Shown one piece after another: positions 34,451-42,622 of a DNA stretch of 64,000 nucleotides. The notes below the pieces were generated by a model. It was not told where the DNA came from and searched no databases. It saw nothing but the letters and a program-made list of their open reading frames with translations. Numbering within the stretch: the stretch's first letter is position 1; each line of letters opens with the position of its first letter. Source of the stretch: Pseudomonas sp. Irchel s3f7 (GTDB taxonomy: Bacteria; Pseudomonadota; Gammaproteobacteria; Pseudomonadales; Pseudomonadaceae); the NCBI RefSeq assembly GCF_900187615.1, contig NZ_FYDO01000020.1, positions 62,001 to 126,000 on the forward strand. Reading direction: 5' to 3'. The translations under genes were made by a program, and so were the position numbers.

Positions 34451-35326
34451 ATGAGCAACATCCCCGCCAGCGACTACCTGGAAACCCTCTACGAAGGCTA
34501 CGGCCAGCGTTTTCGCATGGAAAAACTGCTGCACGAAGTGCGCACCGAACACCAGCACCTGGTGATCTTCGAAAACCCGCGCATGGGCCGCGTGATGGCA
34601 CTGGACGGCGTGATCCAGACCACCGAAGCCGACGAATTCATCTACCACGAAATGCTCACCCACGTGCCGATCCTGGCCCATGGCGCAGCCAAACGCGTGC
34701 TGATCATCGGCGGCGGTGACGGCGGCATGTTGCGCGAAGTGGCCAAGCACCGCAGCGTCGAACACATCACCATGGTCGAGATCGACGGTACCGTGGTCGA
34801 CATGTGCAAGGAATTCCTGCCGAACCATTCCAAGGGTGCGTTCGATGATCCACGCCTGAACCTGGTGATCGACGACGGCATGCGTTTCGTCGCCACCACC
34901 ACCGAAAAATTCGACGTGATCATTTCCGACTCCACCGACCCGATCGGCCCGGGTGAAGTGTTGTTCTCGGAAAATTTCTACCAGGCCTGCCACCGCTGCC
35001 TGAATGAGGGCGGCATCCTGGTGACGCAGAACGGCACACCGTTCATGCAGATCGAAGAAGTGAAGACTACCGCCGGTCGCCTGCGCAGCCTGTTCCCCGA
35101 CTGGCACTTCTACCAGGCCGCCATACCGACCTACATCGGCGGCGCGATGACCTTCGCCTGGGGCGCAACCGACACGGCTTATCGCAAACTGTCGCGCGAC
35201 ACCCTGCAACAACGCTTCGCCGGCAGCGGCATCGTCACCCGCTACTACAACCCGGAAATCCACATCGGCGCCTTCGCCCTGCCGCAGTACGTGCTGCAAG
35301 CGGTGAACAAGCCAAGCAACGACTGA
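34451..35326 (+). CDS. speE: polyamine aminopropyltransferase (spermidine synthase)
   Basis: 291-residue enzyme that transfers aminopropyl from decarboxylated S-adenosylmethionine to putrescine, giving spermidine and methylthioadenosine. Motifs: VLIIGGGDGGMLREV for the nucleotide substrate, HITMVEIDGTVVDMC, then the active-site segment DVIISDSTDPIGPGE, and a late YIGGAMTFAWG. ATG 34451 follows CGGAGCAC and gives the typical start; an in-frame upstream start at 34421 is not needed. speD is not adjacent. Methylthioadenosine produced here is the input of the Mtn pathway encoded at 28-30 kb. Confidence 0.96.
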   Translation: MSNIPASDYLETLYEGYGQRFRMEKLLHEVRTEHQHLVIFENPRMGRVMALDGVIQTTEADEFIYHEMLTHVPILAHGAAKRVLIIGGGDGGMLREVAKHRSVEHITMVEIDGTVVDMCKEFLPNHSKGAFDDPRLNLVIDDGMRFVATTTEKFDVIISDSTDPIGPGEVLFSENFYQACHRCLNEGGILVTQNGTPFMQIEEVKTTAGRLRSLFPDWHFYQAAIPTYIGGAMTFAWGATDTAYRKLSRDTLQQRFAGSGIVTRYYNPEIHIGAFALPQYVLQAVNKPSND

Positions 35327-35341
35327 TGGATTGAAACGTAG

Positions 35342-35446
35342 ACCTGTAGGAGCGAGCCTGCTCGCGATGGACGTGAACGATGACGCGGGATGTCTGATTT
35401 AACGCGGCGTTCTCAAGTTTTTCGCGAGCAGGCTCGCTCCTACAGA
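35342..35446. repeat. REP doublet
   Basis: Inverted pair with arms CTGTAGGAGCGAGCCTGCTC (35344) and GAGCAGGCTCGCTCCTACAG (35426), a perfect 20-base match, around a 62-base loop. It follows speE. Confidence 0.9.
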
Positions 35447-35541
35447 GATCTGCGATGGGTGCAGATCCGGCGGAACATTAGACAGCTGACAAGGTCGAGA
35501 TAGGTGTAAGCCCGTCCATGGGTTTTATCGAGGAGGCACCA

Positions 35542-35775
35542 ATGCAAAAGTGGAAAGTCACCTTCGTAGATGATCACGGCGAACAAGTTGACGAAGTATT
35601 CGAGAGCGCGGAATGCCCGAACAACGAGCAGGCCGCCAAACTCATCAAGGAACGCTTCCTTCCTGTCGCCGCCGAACTGGATCTGAACGATCTGGAAGGG
35701 CGTACCGCCGATGCAGGCGTCAAAAGCCTCAAAAGCCAGAACAGCATTCAAATCCTCGGCATTACGCCAATCTGA
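35542..35775 (+). CDS. conserved hypothetical small protein
   Basis: 77-residue acidic soluble protein starting MQKWKVTFVDDHGEQVDEVF and ending in a strand-like SIQILGITPI. ATG 35542 has a strong AGGAGG six bases upstream, which supports real translation. No motif recognised. It stands alone between speE and the RraB-like gene; the 210 bases after it hold nothing I can name. Confidence 0.75.
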   Translation: MQKWKVTFVDDHGEQVDEVFESAECPNNEQAAKLIKERFLPVAAELDLNDLEGRTADAGVKSLKSQNSIQILGITPI

Positions 35776-35985
35776 ACATCTCCTGTCGCATTCTCATCCA
35801 GACCTTGGCAGCAGCTCTATCTTGAAGCTACTCTGCAATCGAGATCAGCGAACGGATCGCTAAGGTCTGGTCTTGTCAGCTCCATGCTTGTTTCCCGTCG
35901 GCACATCGGTTGCCGTCGCTCGCGCTGTTCGGTTGCGGGCGCTGGGAGTACGGAAAGTCTATCCATCGTTTGAGGAGGACGTTTC

Positions 35986-36330
35986 ATGAGCACAGCCTAT
36001 CAAGAAGACATCAGCAGCAGCGTGTTGCGCCGCATGAAAGAAGGCGGTTTTGATTTTTCACGGTTTCATCCCATCGAGTTCTACGCCATTTTCCCGGACG
36101 AGGAGCGGGCGCGCAGGGCGGCAGGTCATTTTCATCGTGGTGAATCCCTGAATGCGCAGATCAGCGTGCGTGACGACGGTGCCTGGGCGTTGGAGTTGAG
36201 TAAAGTCATGTATGCCACTTACGACGACATCGGCGATTTCGAACAGGGTTTCGAAGCGGTGGTCGAGCCATTAGGGGGCATTATTGAAGGCTGGGGTGTG
36301 AAACAGGAGGTACGAGGGCGACTCGCATAA
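35986..36330 (+). CDS. RraB-like ribonuclease E inhibitor protein
   Basis: 114-residue protein of the RraB family, whose E. coli member binds RNase E and reduces its activity on selected mRNAs. The pattern RRMKEGGFDFSRFHPIEFYA, then FPDEERARRAAGHF, and a C-terminal YDDIGDFEQGFEAVVEPLGG with GWG fits the family. ATG 35986 follows GAGGAGGA. A strong stem-loop terminator follows 30 bases after the stop, so it is a single-gene unit. Confidence 0.82.
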   Translation: MSTAYQEDISSSVLRRMKEGGFDFSRFHPIEFYAIFPDEERARRAAGHFHRGESLNAQISVRDDGAWALELSKVMYATYDDIGDFEQGFEAVVEPLGGIIEGWGVKQEVRGRLA

Positions 36331-36360
36331 AATTATGAACAGTGACAACCAGCAAATGAC

Positions 36361-36392
36361 GGCTGACCTTCGGGTTGGCCGTTTTCGTTTTT
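36361..36392 (+). terminator. rho-independent terminator after the RraB-like gene
   Basis: GGCTGACC (36361-36368), a TTCG tetraloop, and GGTTGGCC (36373-36380) form a stem with two G-U pairs, followed by GTTTTCGTTTTT. Classic intrinsic terminator shape. Confidence 0.85.
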
Positions 36393-36427
36393 GCCGTCGA
36401 TCATGAGGCCACGACTCTCCGGCTTTT

Positions 36428-36513
36428 CGTAGGAGCTGGCTTGCCAGCGAAGGCGTCTTTGAAGTGCAGCACATGACTCATAGGCCCCCATCGCCAGCAA
36501 GCCGGCTCCTACC
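36428..36513. repeat. REP doublet
   Basis: Inverted pair: GTAGGAGCTGGCTTGCCAGC (36429) and the imperfect inverse GCCAGCAAGCCGGCTCCTAC (36492). It lies between the RraB terminator and the sigma-54 promoter region. Confidence 0.85.
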
Positions 36514-36583
36514 GACTATGCTGGTCGTAGGCGTTCATCACGCCTTGTAATGGAGCGGGGGCGATCGGGTTGGGGTAATTACC

Positions 36584-36598
36584 GCACAGGATTGGTGC
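36584..36598 (+). promoter_or_regulatory. NtrC-type enhancer site
   Basis: GCAC-N7-GTGC (GCACAGGATTGGTGC) matches the core of the NtrC operator. Its centre is about 86 bases upstream of the predicted start site of the sigma-54 promoter at 36651, a usual distance for an enhancer. Confidence 0.6.
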
Positions 36599-36650
36599 GG
36601 TGCATGCGTTGTGATTATCCAACCGATTGATATCAAAGCGTTTCTGCCGA

Positions 36651-36666
36651 TGGCACGGGCCTTGCG
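36651..36666 (+). promoter_or_regulatory. sigma-54 (RpoN) promoter, -24/-12
   Basis: TGGCACGG-GCC-TTGC: the invariant GG (36652-36653) and GC (36664-36665) are exactly 10 bases apart, and the rest matches TGGCACG-N4-TTGC. Predicted transcription start is near 36677, giving a short leader with AAGGAG before the ATG at 36701. Confidence 0.85.
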
Positions 36667-36700
36667 AAGGCCTGCATGTCCGGGTGACAAGGAGTACGGC

Positions 36701-38110
36701 ATGATCCGCACCTATTTTGATGAGATGTACGATGCCGGCGGCCAGGTCCGCCCGCATTATCGGGAGTTTGCCCGTTGGCTTGCCGAGACGCCTGACGAGC
36801 TTCTGGCACAACGGCGACGCGAGGCCGATCTGTTATTTCATCGCGCCGGGATTACATTCACGCTCTATGGGGACGAGCAGGGGACAGAGCGCCTGATTCC
36901 CTTCGACACCATCCCCCGCAGCATTCCCGCCAGCGAATGGCGGGTGGTCGAACGTGGCTGCATTCAACGGGTCAAGGCGTTGAACATGTTCCTCGCCGAC
37001 CTCTACCACGAGCAACGCATCATCAAGGCCGGCATCATTCCGGCCGAGCAAGTGCTGGCCAACGAGCAGTATCAATTGGCGATGCAGGGGCTGGATCTGC
37101 ACCGCGATATTTACTCGCACATTTCCGGCGTCGATCTGGTCCGTGACGGCGACGGCACGTATTACGTGCTCGAAGACAATCTGCGCACGCCCAGCGGCGT
37201 CAGCTACATGCTCGAAGACCGCAAGATGATGATGCGTCTGTTCCCCGAGCTGTTCGCGGCGCAACGCATTGCCCCTATCGATCACTACCCGAATCTGTTG
37301 CTCGACACCCTGAAAAGCTCCAGCCCTATCGACAATCCGAACGTGGTGGTGCTGACGCCGGGGCGCTTCAACAGCGCGTTCTTCGAGCACGCGTTTCTGG
37401 CGCGGGAAATGGGCGTGGAACTGGTGGAAGGCGCGGACTTGTTCGTGCGCGATGACAAGGTCTACATGCGCACCACCGACGGGCCGAAAGCTGTCGACGT
37501 GATCTACCGGCGCCTCGACGATGCATTTCTCGACCCACTGGCGTTCAACCCGGAATCGATGCTCGGCGTGCCGGGACTGCTGTCGTCCTACCGCTCCGGC
37601 AATGTCGTATTGGCCAATGCCATCGGCACCGGCGTGGCGGACGACAAATCGGTGTATCCGTTCGTCACCGACATGATCCGCTTCTATCTGGATGAAGAAC
37701 CGATCCTGAAGAACGTGCCCACGTGGCAGTGTCGTAATCCCTCTGAGCTTTCCCACGTGCTGGCCAATCTGCCAGAACTGGTGGTCAAGGAAACCCAGGG
37801 CTCCGGCGGTTACGGAATGTTGGTGGGGCCTGCGGCGACGGCGGCGGAAATCGAAGCGTTCCGTGCGCGCATCATCGCCAAACCCCATGCCTATATCGCG
37901 CAACCGACGTTGTCGTTGTCGACCTGTCCGACGTTTGTCGAAAACGGCATCGCACCGCGCCATATCGACCTGCGTCCGTTTGTCTTGTCTGGCCGTGAAA
38001 CCCGGGTCGTGCCCGGCGGTTTGACCCGTGTCGCGCTGCGTGAAGGCTCCCTGGTGGTGAATTCATCCCAGGGTGGCGGAACCAAGGACACCTGGGTGGT
38101 CGAGGAATGA
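36701..38110 (+). CDS. circularly permuted ATP-grasp protein (type 2)
   Basis: 469-residue enzyme of the circularly permuted ATP-grasp family (DUF404/DUF407 region), thought to ligate amines or amino acids to carboxylates with ATP. Segments typical of the family: DGTYYVLEDNLRTPSGVSYM with Glu/Asp-Asn metal ligands, VDVIYRRLDDAF, VKETQGSGGYGMLVG as the glycine-rich loop, and the C-terminal HIDLRPFVL with RVALREGSLVVNSSQGGG. ATG 36701 has AAGGAG nine bases upstream; the longer frame to 36611 would cross the sigma-54 promoter. First gene of an operon with the alpha-E and transglutaminase genes. The product is unknown. Confidence 0.93.
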   Translation: MIRTYFDEMYDAGGQVRPHYREFARWLAETPDELLAQRRREADLLFHRAGITFTLYGDEQGTERLIPFDTIPRSIPASEWRVVERGCIQRVKALNMFLADLYHEQRIIKAGIIPAEQVLANEQYQLAMQGLDLHRDIYSHISGVDLVRDGDGTYYVLEDNLRTPSGVSYMLEDRKMMMRLFPELFAAQRIAPIDHYPNLLLDTLKSSSPIDNPNVVVLTPGRFNSAFFEHAFLAREMGVELVEGADLFVRDDKVYMRTTDGPKAVDVIYRRLDDAFLDPLAFNPESMLGVPGLLSSYRSGNVVLANAIGTGVADDKSVYPFVTDMIRFYLDEEPILKNVPTWQCRNPSELSHVLANLPELVVKETQGSGGYGMLVGPAATAAEIEAFRARIIAKPHAYIAQPTLSLSTCPTFVENGIAPRHIDLRPFVLSGRETRVVPGGLTRVALREGSLVVNSSQGGGTKDTWVVEE

Positions 38111-38122
38111 AGGAAGCCTGAC

Positions 38123-39073
38123 ATGTTAAGTAGAACTGCCTCGGATTTGTATTGGATGTCGCGTTACCTGGAGCGGGCGGAAAACCTCGCACGGATGCTC
38201 GATATCAGTTATTCGCTGTCGCTGATGCCACAGGATGGCCGTGGCAACGGTCTGCACGAACTGGCGATGCCGCTGCTGATTACCGGCACCCTGGAGGATT
38301 ACCTCGAACGCCACGGCGAACTGCATGCCGAACGGCTGCTGCATTTTTTCGCCCTGGATGCGGCCAACCCGGCGAGCATCTACAGTTGTCTCGGCGCGGC
38401 GCGGGCCAGTGCCCATGCGGTGCGTGGGCGAATTACTGCCGACATGTGGGAAAACATCAACGCGACCTGGCTGGAGATTCGCGGCATCGCCCAACAGGGG
38501 CTGAGCCGCTACGGCATGAGCCGTTTCTGCGAGTGGATCAAGGAACGTTCCCACCTGTTCCGAGGTGCGTCCTACGGCACCATCATGCGTAACGACGCGT
38601 TCCGTTTCATTCGCCTGGGGACGTTTATCGAAAGGGCCGACAACACGCTGCGACTGCTCGATGCCCGCTACGAAATGGCCGGTGATCAAGCGGAAGCGGT
38701 CAGCGATGGCACGGCTCACGCGTATTACCAGTGGAGCGCTCTGCTGCGGGCCTTGTCGTCATTCGAGGCATACACCGAAATTTACCGTGACGCGCCAGGC
38801 GCTCGGCATGTCGCCGAATTGCTGTTGCTGCGGGCCGACGTGCCGCGCTCCCTGCGCGCCTGCACTGAAGAAATCGACCAGATCCTCGCCCAGTTGCCAG
38901 GGGCCAATGGCCGTCCCGCACAACGGCTGGCCGCGGAAATGGACGCACGGCTGCGCTACACCGGCATCAACGAAATTCTTGACGAAGGCCTGCACGCCTG
39001 GCTGACCGAGTTCATCCCGCTGGTGCGCCAGTTGGGCAACGCCATTCACAGTTCTTACCTGGAGGCTGCATGA
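38123..39073 (+). CDS. alpha-E domain protein (DUF403)
   Basis: 316-residue, mostly helical protein that always travels with circularly permuted ATP-grasp proteins. The characteristic start MLSRTASDLYWMSRYLERAE, the middle FCEWIKERSHLFRGASYGTI, and FIRLGTFIERADNTLRLLDA are all present. Twelve bases after the ATP-grasp stop, with AAGGAAG before the ATG; its own stop overlaps the transglutaminase start (ATGA). The role is unknown: a partner or substrate-binding subunit of the ligase is proposed. Confidence 0.93.
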   Translation: MLSRTASDLYWMSRYLERAENLARMLDISYSLSLMPQDGRGNGLHELAMPLLITGTLEDYLERHGELHAERLLHFFALDAANPASIYSCLGAARASAHAVRGRITADMWENINATWLEIRGIAQQGLSRYGMSRFCEWIKERSHLFRGASYGTIMRNDAFRFIRLGTFIERADNTLRLLDARYEMAGDQAEAVSDGTAHAYYQWSALLRALSSFEAYTEIYRDAPGARHVAELLLLRADVPRSLRACTEEIDQILAQLPGANGRPAQRLAAEMDARLRYTGINEILDEGLHAWLTEFIPLVRQLGNAIHSSYLEAA

Positions 39074-39879
39074 GACTTTCCATTAGCCACGAAACCACCT
39101 ATCACTACGAGGATCAGGTGCGGGCGAGCATCCAGTACCTGCGACTGACACCCCACGACAGCGAGCGCCAGCATGTGCTCAGCTGGCAGCTCGATTTGCC
39201 GCGCCCGGTGCGTGCGCAACTCGATCCGTTCGGCAACATCCTGCACGTGCTGACCATGGATGAACCCCATGAGGCGATCATCATCGGGGCCCGGGGCCAG
39301 GTTGATATCGATGAATTGAGCGAGGCCGAGCATGAGAGCCAGTCCGCGCTGCCGTTCCTGCGATTCACCCGATTGACCGAAGCCGATGCTGCCCTGCGCG
39401 CATTCGCCGAGAAGGAGTGCAAGCAACGTCGCGATCGCACGGCACTGATCGATTTGATGCATGGGCTCAATCAGCACATGACCTATACGCCGGGCTCCAC
39501 CGAGGTCGACACCAGCGCGGCCCAGGCCTTCGCCGGGCGCTCGGGCGTGTGTCAGGACCACACCCATGCGTTCCTGGCCTGCACCCGCAGCCTGGGCATT
39601 CCGGCGCGTTATGTGTCGGGGTATTTGTACAGCGAGAACTGCGAGCATCTGGCCAGTCACGCCTGGGCTGAAGCCTGGCTGGATGACGCGTGGTACAGCT
39701 TCGACGTGACCAACGAACTGGCCCGGCCGGAACGTCACCTGAAACTCGCTGTGGGCCTGGATTACCTCGATGCCTGCCCGGTCCGCGGCATGCGCCGTGG
39801 CGGTGGCTGCGAACAGATGCACGCCAAGGTACTGGTGTCACCGACGCCCGCGCCGGTGATTTCCGTGCAACAGCAATAA
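39070..39879 (+). CDS. transglutaminase-like cysteine peptidase family protein
   Basis: 269-residue protein of the bacterial transglutaminase-like family. The N-terminal beta domain (LSISHETTYHYEDQVRASIQ) precedes a papain-like core with the catalytic Cys in AGRSGVCQDHTHAFLAC, the His in LASHAWAEAWL, and an Asp in WYSFDVTNE. ATG 39070 follows GGAGG and overlaps the alpha-E stop. In this gene trio it may cleave or rearrange the amide bond made by the ATP-grasp enzyme. No signal peptide. The peptidase Anbu, often near this trio in other bacteria, is absent here. Confidence 0.93.
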   Translation: MRLSISHETTYHYEDQVRASIQYLRLTPHDSERQHVLSWQLDLPRPVRAQLDPFGNILHVLTMDEPHEAIIIGARGQVDIDELSEAEHESQSALPFLRFTRLTEADAALRAFAEKECKQRRDRTALIDLMHGLNQHMTYTPGSTEVDTSAAQAFAGRSGVCQDHTHAFLACTRSLGIPARYVSGYLYSENCEHLASHAWAEAWLDDAWYSFDVTNELARPERHLKLAVGLDYLDACPVRGMRRGGGCEQMHAKVLVSPTPAPVISVQQQ

Positions 39880-39894
39880 CCTGACAGGTCACCC

Positions 39895-39955
39895 TCGTAG
39901 GCGCTGCCGCTGACTGCGATCTTTTGATACTAAAGATCAAAAGATCGCAGCCTGC
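39895..39955. terminator. hairpin related to the 33247 repeat
   Basis: CTGCGATCTTTTGAT (39914-39928) and ATCAAAAGATCGCAG (39936-39950) are a perfect 15-bp inverted repeat with a 7-base loop. The left flank, GTAGGCGCTGCCGC-TGACTG, is a decayed copy of the arm of the 30-bp repeat at 33294. It lies between the convergent transglutaminase and cytochrome genes and can stop transcription from both sides. Confidence 0.8.
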
Positions 39956-39967
39956 GGGGGAGGTTGG

Positions 39968-40774
39968 TCAGGGTTGGATTTTGCGCCCCGCCATGTGTTT
40001 CAAATACCCCACCAACATCCCCAGGTCCTCATCCGGCAACACCTGCGTCGAGAACCCGGGCATCTTCGCCTGCGGCCACTGACGCAGACTCTGCGGATCA
40101 CGGATGTAGCGCTTGAGGAAGTCCGCGCCGAAATACTCGGTCGGGTTGTACGGAATGTTCAGGTCCGGCCCGAACTGCGCATCCCCGGCACCGTTCAATC
40201 GATGACAGGCCAGGCAGTTTTTCTGAAACAGCGCAAAGCCCTTGTTCACCGGATCGTCCGCCTTCAACGCCGGATCGGGCAGCAGGGCAGGGAAGCGCTC
40301 CGCCACCGGGGCCATGCGCTTGATGCTGGCGACTTCGAACGGCCATTGCTCCGGGCTGATGTTGCCGGCCTGCGGATCGGTCCACACCAGGTAAAACGGC
40401 CCGGCGCTGTGTTTGCCTTCGGCCATGGGTGGCCACGGTTGTTTCGGGTCTTCAATCGCCAGCCAGGCCCGGGCACCCTGGGTATTGAGCAGCGGCGCGG
40501 CGGCCATCTCGGCGGCAAAGCCATCCAGCGCCACCGCTTGCAGATGATCGTCAGGCTTGATGCCAGTCAGCAACGCCGCCACCGGCACGGCGCGATAGCT
40601 CATGTTCCGTTTATAGGAAACGTCGTTGCTGATGTTGATGGTTTGAACTTGAGGATGCTTGAGCAGCGCCTCGGTTTGCCAGGTGCGACTGTTCGCGCCC
40701 AGCTCCAGATTCAGCTGTGCGGCCAGCAGGGGCGTGCCGAACAGCAAGGCCCCCAACGCAATAAGCTTTTTCAA
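39968..40774 (-). CDS. periplasmic c-type cytochrome protein
   Basis: 268-residue secreted protein with one C-terminal class I cytochrome c domain: heme motif CLACH preceded by FALFQKN, then a distal Met in AKMPGF. The N-terminal 150 residues after the signal peptide look like a molybdopterin-oxidoreductase-type beta domain (QTINISNDVSYKRNMSYRAV, LDGFAAEM). The start is set at TTG 40774, which gives a signal peptide MKKLIALGALLFGTPLLAA and has AGGGA upstream; the longer TTG start at 40807 would spoil it. A seven-codon ORF ends on this start codon (see findings). Electron partner unknown. Confidence 0.85.
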   Translation of the reverse strand: MKKLIALGALLFGTPLLAAQLNLELGANSRTWQTEALLKHPQVQTINISNDVSYKRNMSYRAVPVAALLTGIKPDDHLQAVALDGFAAEMAAAPLLNTQGARAWLAIEDPKQPWPPMAEGKHSAGPFYLVWTDPQAGNISPEQWPFEVASIKRMAPVAERFPALLPDPALKADDPVNKGFALFQKNCLACHRLNGAGDAQFGPDLNIPYNPTEYFGADFLKRYIRDPQSLRQWPQAKMPGFSTQVLPDEDLGMLVGYLKHMAGRKIQP

Positions 40775-40899
40775 TGGATCGCCATCCCTGTCATGGAAGT
40801 GCCGCAAAGATTGGCACAGCCATGCTGGCCCGGGTAGCGAGCCAGTTACATTTTTATCTTGGCGATATAAAAAACCGTGGCGCCGAATGTTACGAACGA

Positions 40900-40995
40900 C
40901 TAGCCGATCACCTTGGTCAGGTTCGGCAGAATCAACAACAACGTAGTGGCGAAAAGAATGAGCCCGGCTTGACGTACTTTTGATTGTTTGAACAT
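40900..40995 (-). CDS. 31-residue single-helix membrane peptide
   Basis: Reads MFKQSKVRQ, then a hydrophobic helix AGLILFATTLLLILPNL and the tail TKVIG. ATG at 40995 follows AAAGGCGG at good spacing. A basic N-terminus and a single membrane helix fit a small inner-membrane peptide. The longer frame upstream to 41091 lacks a ribosome site and is not protein-like. Function unknown; I have an impression of near-identical peptides in other Pseudomonas but cannot check. Confidence 0.6.
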   Translation of the reverse strand: MFKQSKVRQAGLILFATTLLLILPNLTKVIG

Positions 40996-41391
40996 GGCTT
41001 GACCGCCTTTATTGTTATTTCCTGATGCCTGCCTGCATTGCTCCGTATTGGCAGGACGATGCACTTCCTGTAACGACGAGCGCCTCGGCAAAACCCGACG
41101 ACAACTTCGTACAAGTTCACCTTAGAGTCCGCGGCGCGCTTGGTTTAGATCCATTTCATATGGTGTTCGCAGAATTTGCTCTAAAAAAGGTATGAGGCCT
41201 ATTGCCAGCTCCTTTGCCGCCCGTTGGCTAGACAGCTTGGCGTCCTGAAACGGTTAATCCGATAGCCGACTACCGTTCGTCTGAGCGTGAGCGTCAACGT
41301 CTGTGAGCGCTGCGGTCATTGAATCAAACCCGGCTCGGGCCAAGAGTGAGCATTCTGAATTTACTCACCTGCACTGCGGTTCGAGGACGTC
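40996..41391. other. 396-base intergenic region
   Basis: Separates the small peptide gene (minus) and the thiolase gene (plus). It should contain both promoters. I see no REP, no clear terminator and no convincing ORF. GAAACGGTTAA near 41249 loosely recalls the fatty-acid regulator PsrA site, but it lacks the second perfect half. Confidence 0.5.
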
Positions 41392-42597
41392 ATGACCCAA
41401 GCTTTGATATTCGACGCGTTACGCACGCCCCGTGGCAAAGGCAAGGCTGACGGCGCCTTGCACAGCGTCAAACCGGTGAACCTGGTCGCCGGTTTGCTCA
41501 CTGCCCTGCAACAGCGGACCGCCCTCGATACCAGCCAGGTCGATGACGTGGTGCTCGGCTGCGTGACGCCGATCGGCGATCAGGGTTCCGACATTGCCAA
41601 GACCGCGGCCCTGGTGGCTGATTGGGACGTCAGCGTGGCGGGGGTGCAGATCAACCGGTTCTGCGCGTCGGGCCTGGAAGCGGTGAATCTGGGGGCGATG
41701 AAAGTGCGTTCCGGCTTCGAAGACCTGGTGGTGGTCGGTGGCGTCGAATCCATGTCGCGGGTGCCGATGGGCAGCGATGGCGGGGCGTGGGCGCTGGACC
41801 CGGCCACCAACCTGCACAGCCATTTCACCCCACAAGGGGTGGGCGCCGACCTGATTGCCACGCTTGAAGGCTTCAGTCGCCATGACGTCGATGCCTACGC
41901 GCTGCATTCCCAGCAAAAGGCCGCGCGGGCACGGGCTGATGGCTCGTTCAAAAAATCACTGGTGCCGGTGCAGGACCAGAACGGCATCATCCTGCTCGAT
42001 CATGATGAATTCATCCGCGACGACTCGACGCTCGAAGGCCTGGGCAAACTCAAGCCGAGCTTTGAAATAATGGGGCAAATGGGCTTCGATGCCACCGCGC
42101 TGCGGGTCTACAGCCATGTCGAGCGGATCAACCACGTCCACACCCCCGGCAACAGCTCCGGGATCGTCGACGGCGCGGCACTGATGCTGATCGGCTCCGA
42201 GGCCAAGGGCCGGGCGCTGGGCTTGCAGCCACGGGCGCGAATCGTCGCCACGGCGGTCACCAGCACCGATCCGACCATCATGCTCACCGGTCCTGCACCG
42301 GCCACGCGCAAGGCACTGGCCAAGGCCAGGCTGCGGGTCGAAGACATCGACCTGTTCGAAGTCAACGAGGCCTTCGCCTCGGTGGTGCTGAAGTTCATCA
42401 AGGACATGGCGGTCGACCCGGACAAGGTCAACGTCAACGGTGGTTCCATCGCCATGGGCCACCCGCTGGGCGCCACCGGTTGCGCCATCCTCGGTACGTT
42501 GCTCGATGAGCTGGAAACCCGGCGCCTGCGCTATGGCCTCGCGACGTTGTGTGTCGGCGGCGGCATGGGCATTGCCACCATCATCGAACGCCTCTGA
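41392..42597 (+). CDS. acetyl-CoA C-acyltransferase (FadA/FadI-like thiolase)
   Basis: 401-residue thiolase that cleaves 3-ketoacyl-CoA in beta-oxidation. The active-site Cys is in INRFCASGLEAVN, the His motif is NVNGGSIAMGHPLGATG, and the last Cys is in LATLCVGGGMG. It is followed 25 bases later by a multifunctional hydratase/dehydrogenase gene, so the two encode the two subunits of a fatty-acid oxidation complex separate from the main fadBA. ATG 41392 follows GAGGACGTC. Confidence 0.95.
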   Translation: MTQALIFDALRTPRGKGKADGALHSVKPVNLVAGLLTALQQRTALDTSQVDDVVLGCVTPIGDQGSDIAKTAALVADWDVSVAGVQINRFCASGLEAVNLGAMKVRSGFEDLVVVGGVESMSRVPMGSDGGAWALDPATNLHSHFTPQGVGADLIATLEGFSRHDVDAYALHSQQKAARARADGSFKKSLVPVQDQNGIILLDHDEFIRDDSTLEGLGKLKPSFEIMGQMGFDATALRVYSHVERINHVHTPGNSSGIVDGAALMLIGSEAKGRALGLQPRARIVATAVTSTDPTIMLTGPAPATRKALAKARLRVEDIDLFEVNEAFASVVLKFIKDMAVDPDKVNVNGGSIAMGHPLGATGCAILGTLLDELETRRLRYGLATLCVGGGMGIATIIERL

Positions 42598-42622
42598 GCC
42601 CCGAATCCAAGGAAACGCATAC

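Noticed and set aside
41240..41260. PsrA-like GAAAC-GTT motif before the beta-oxidation pair
   Set aside because: Second half and spacing do not match the known operator; could be chance.
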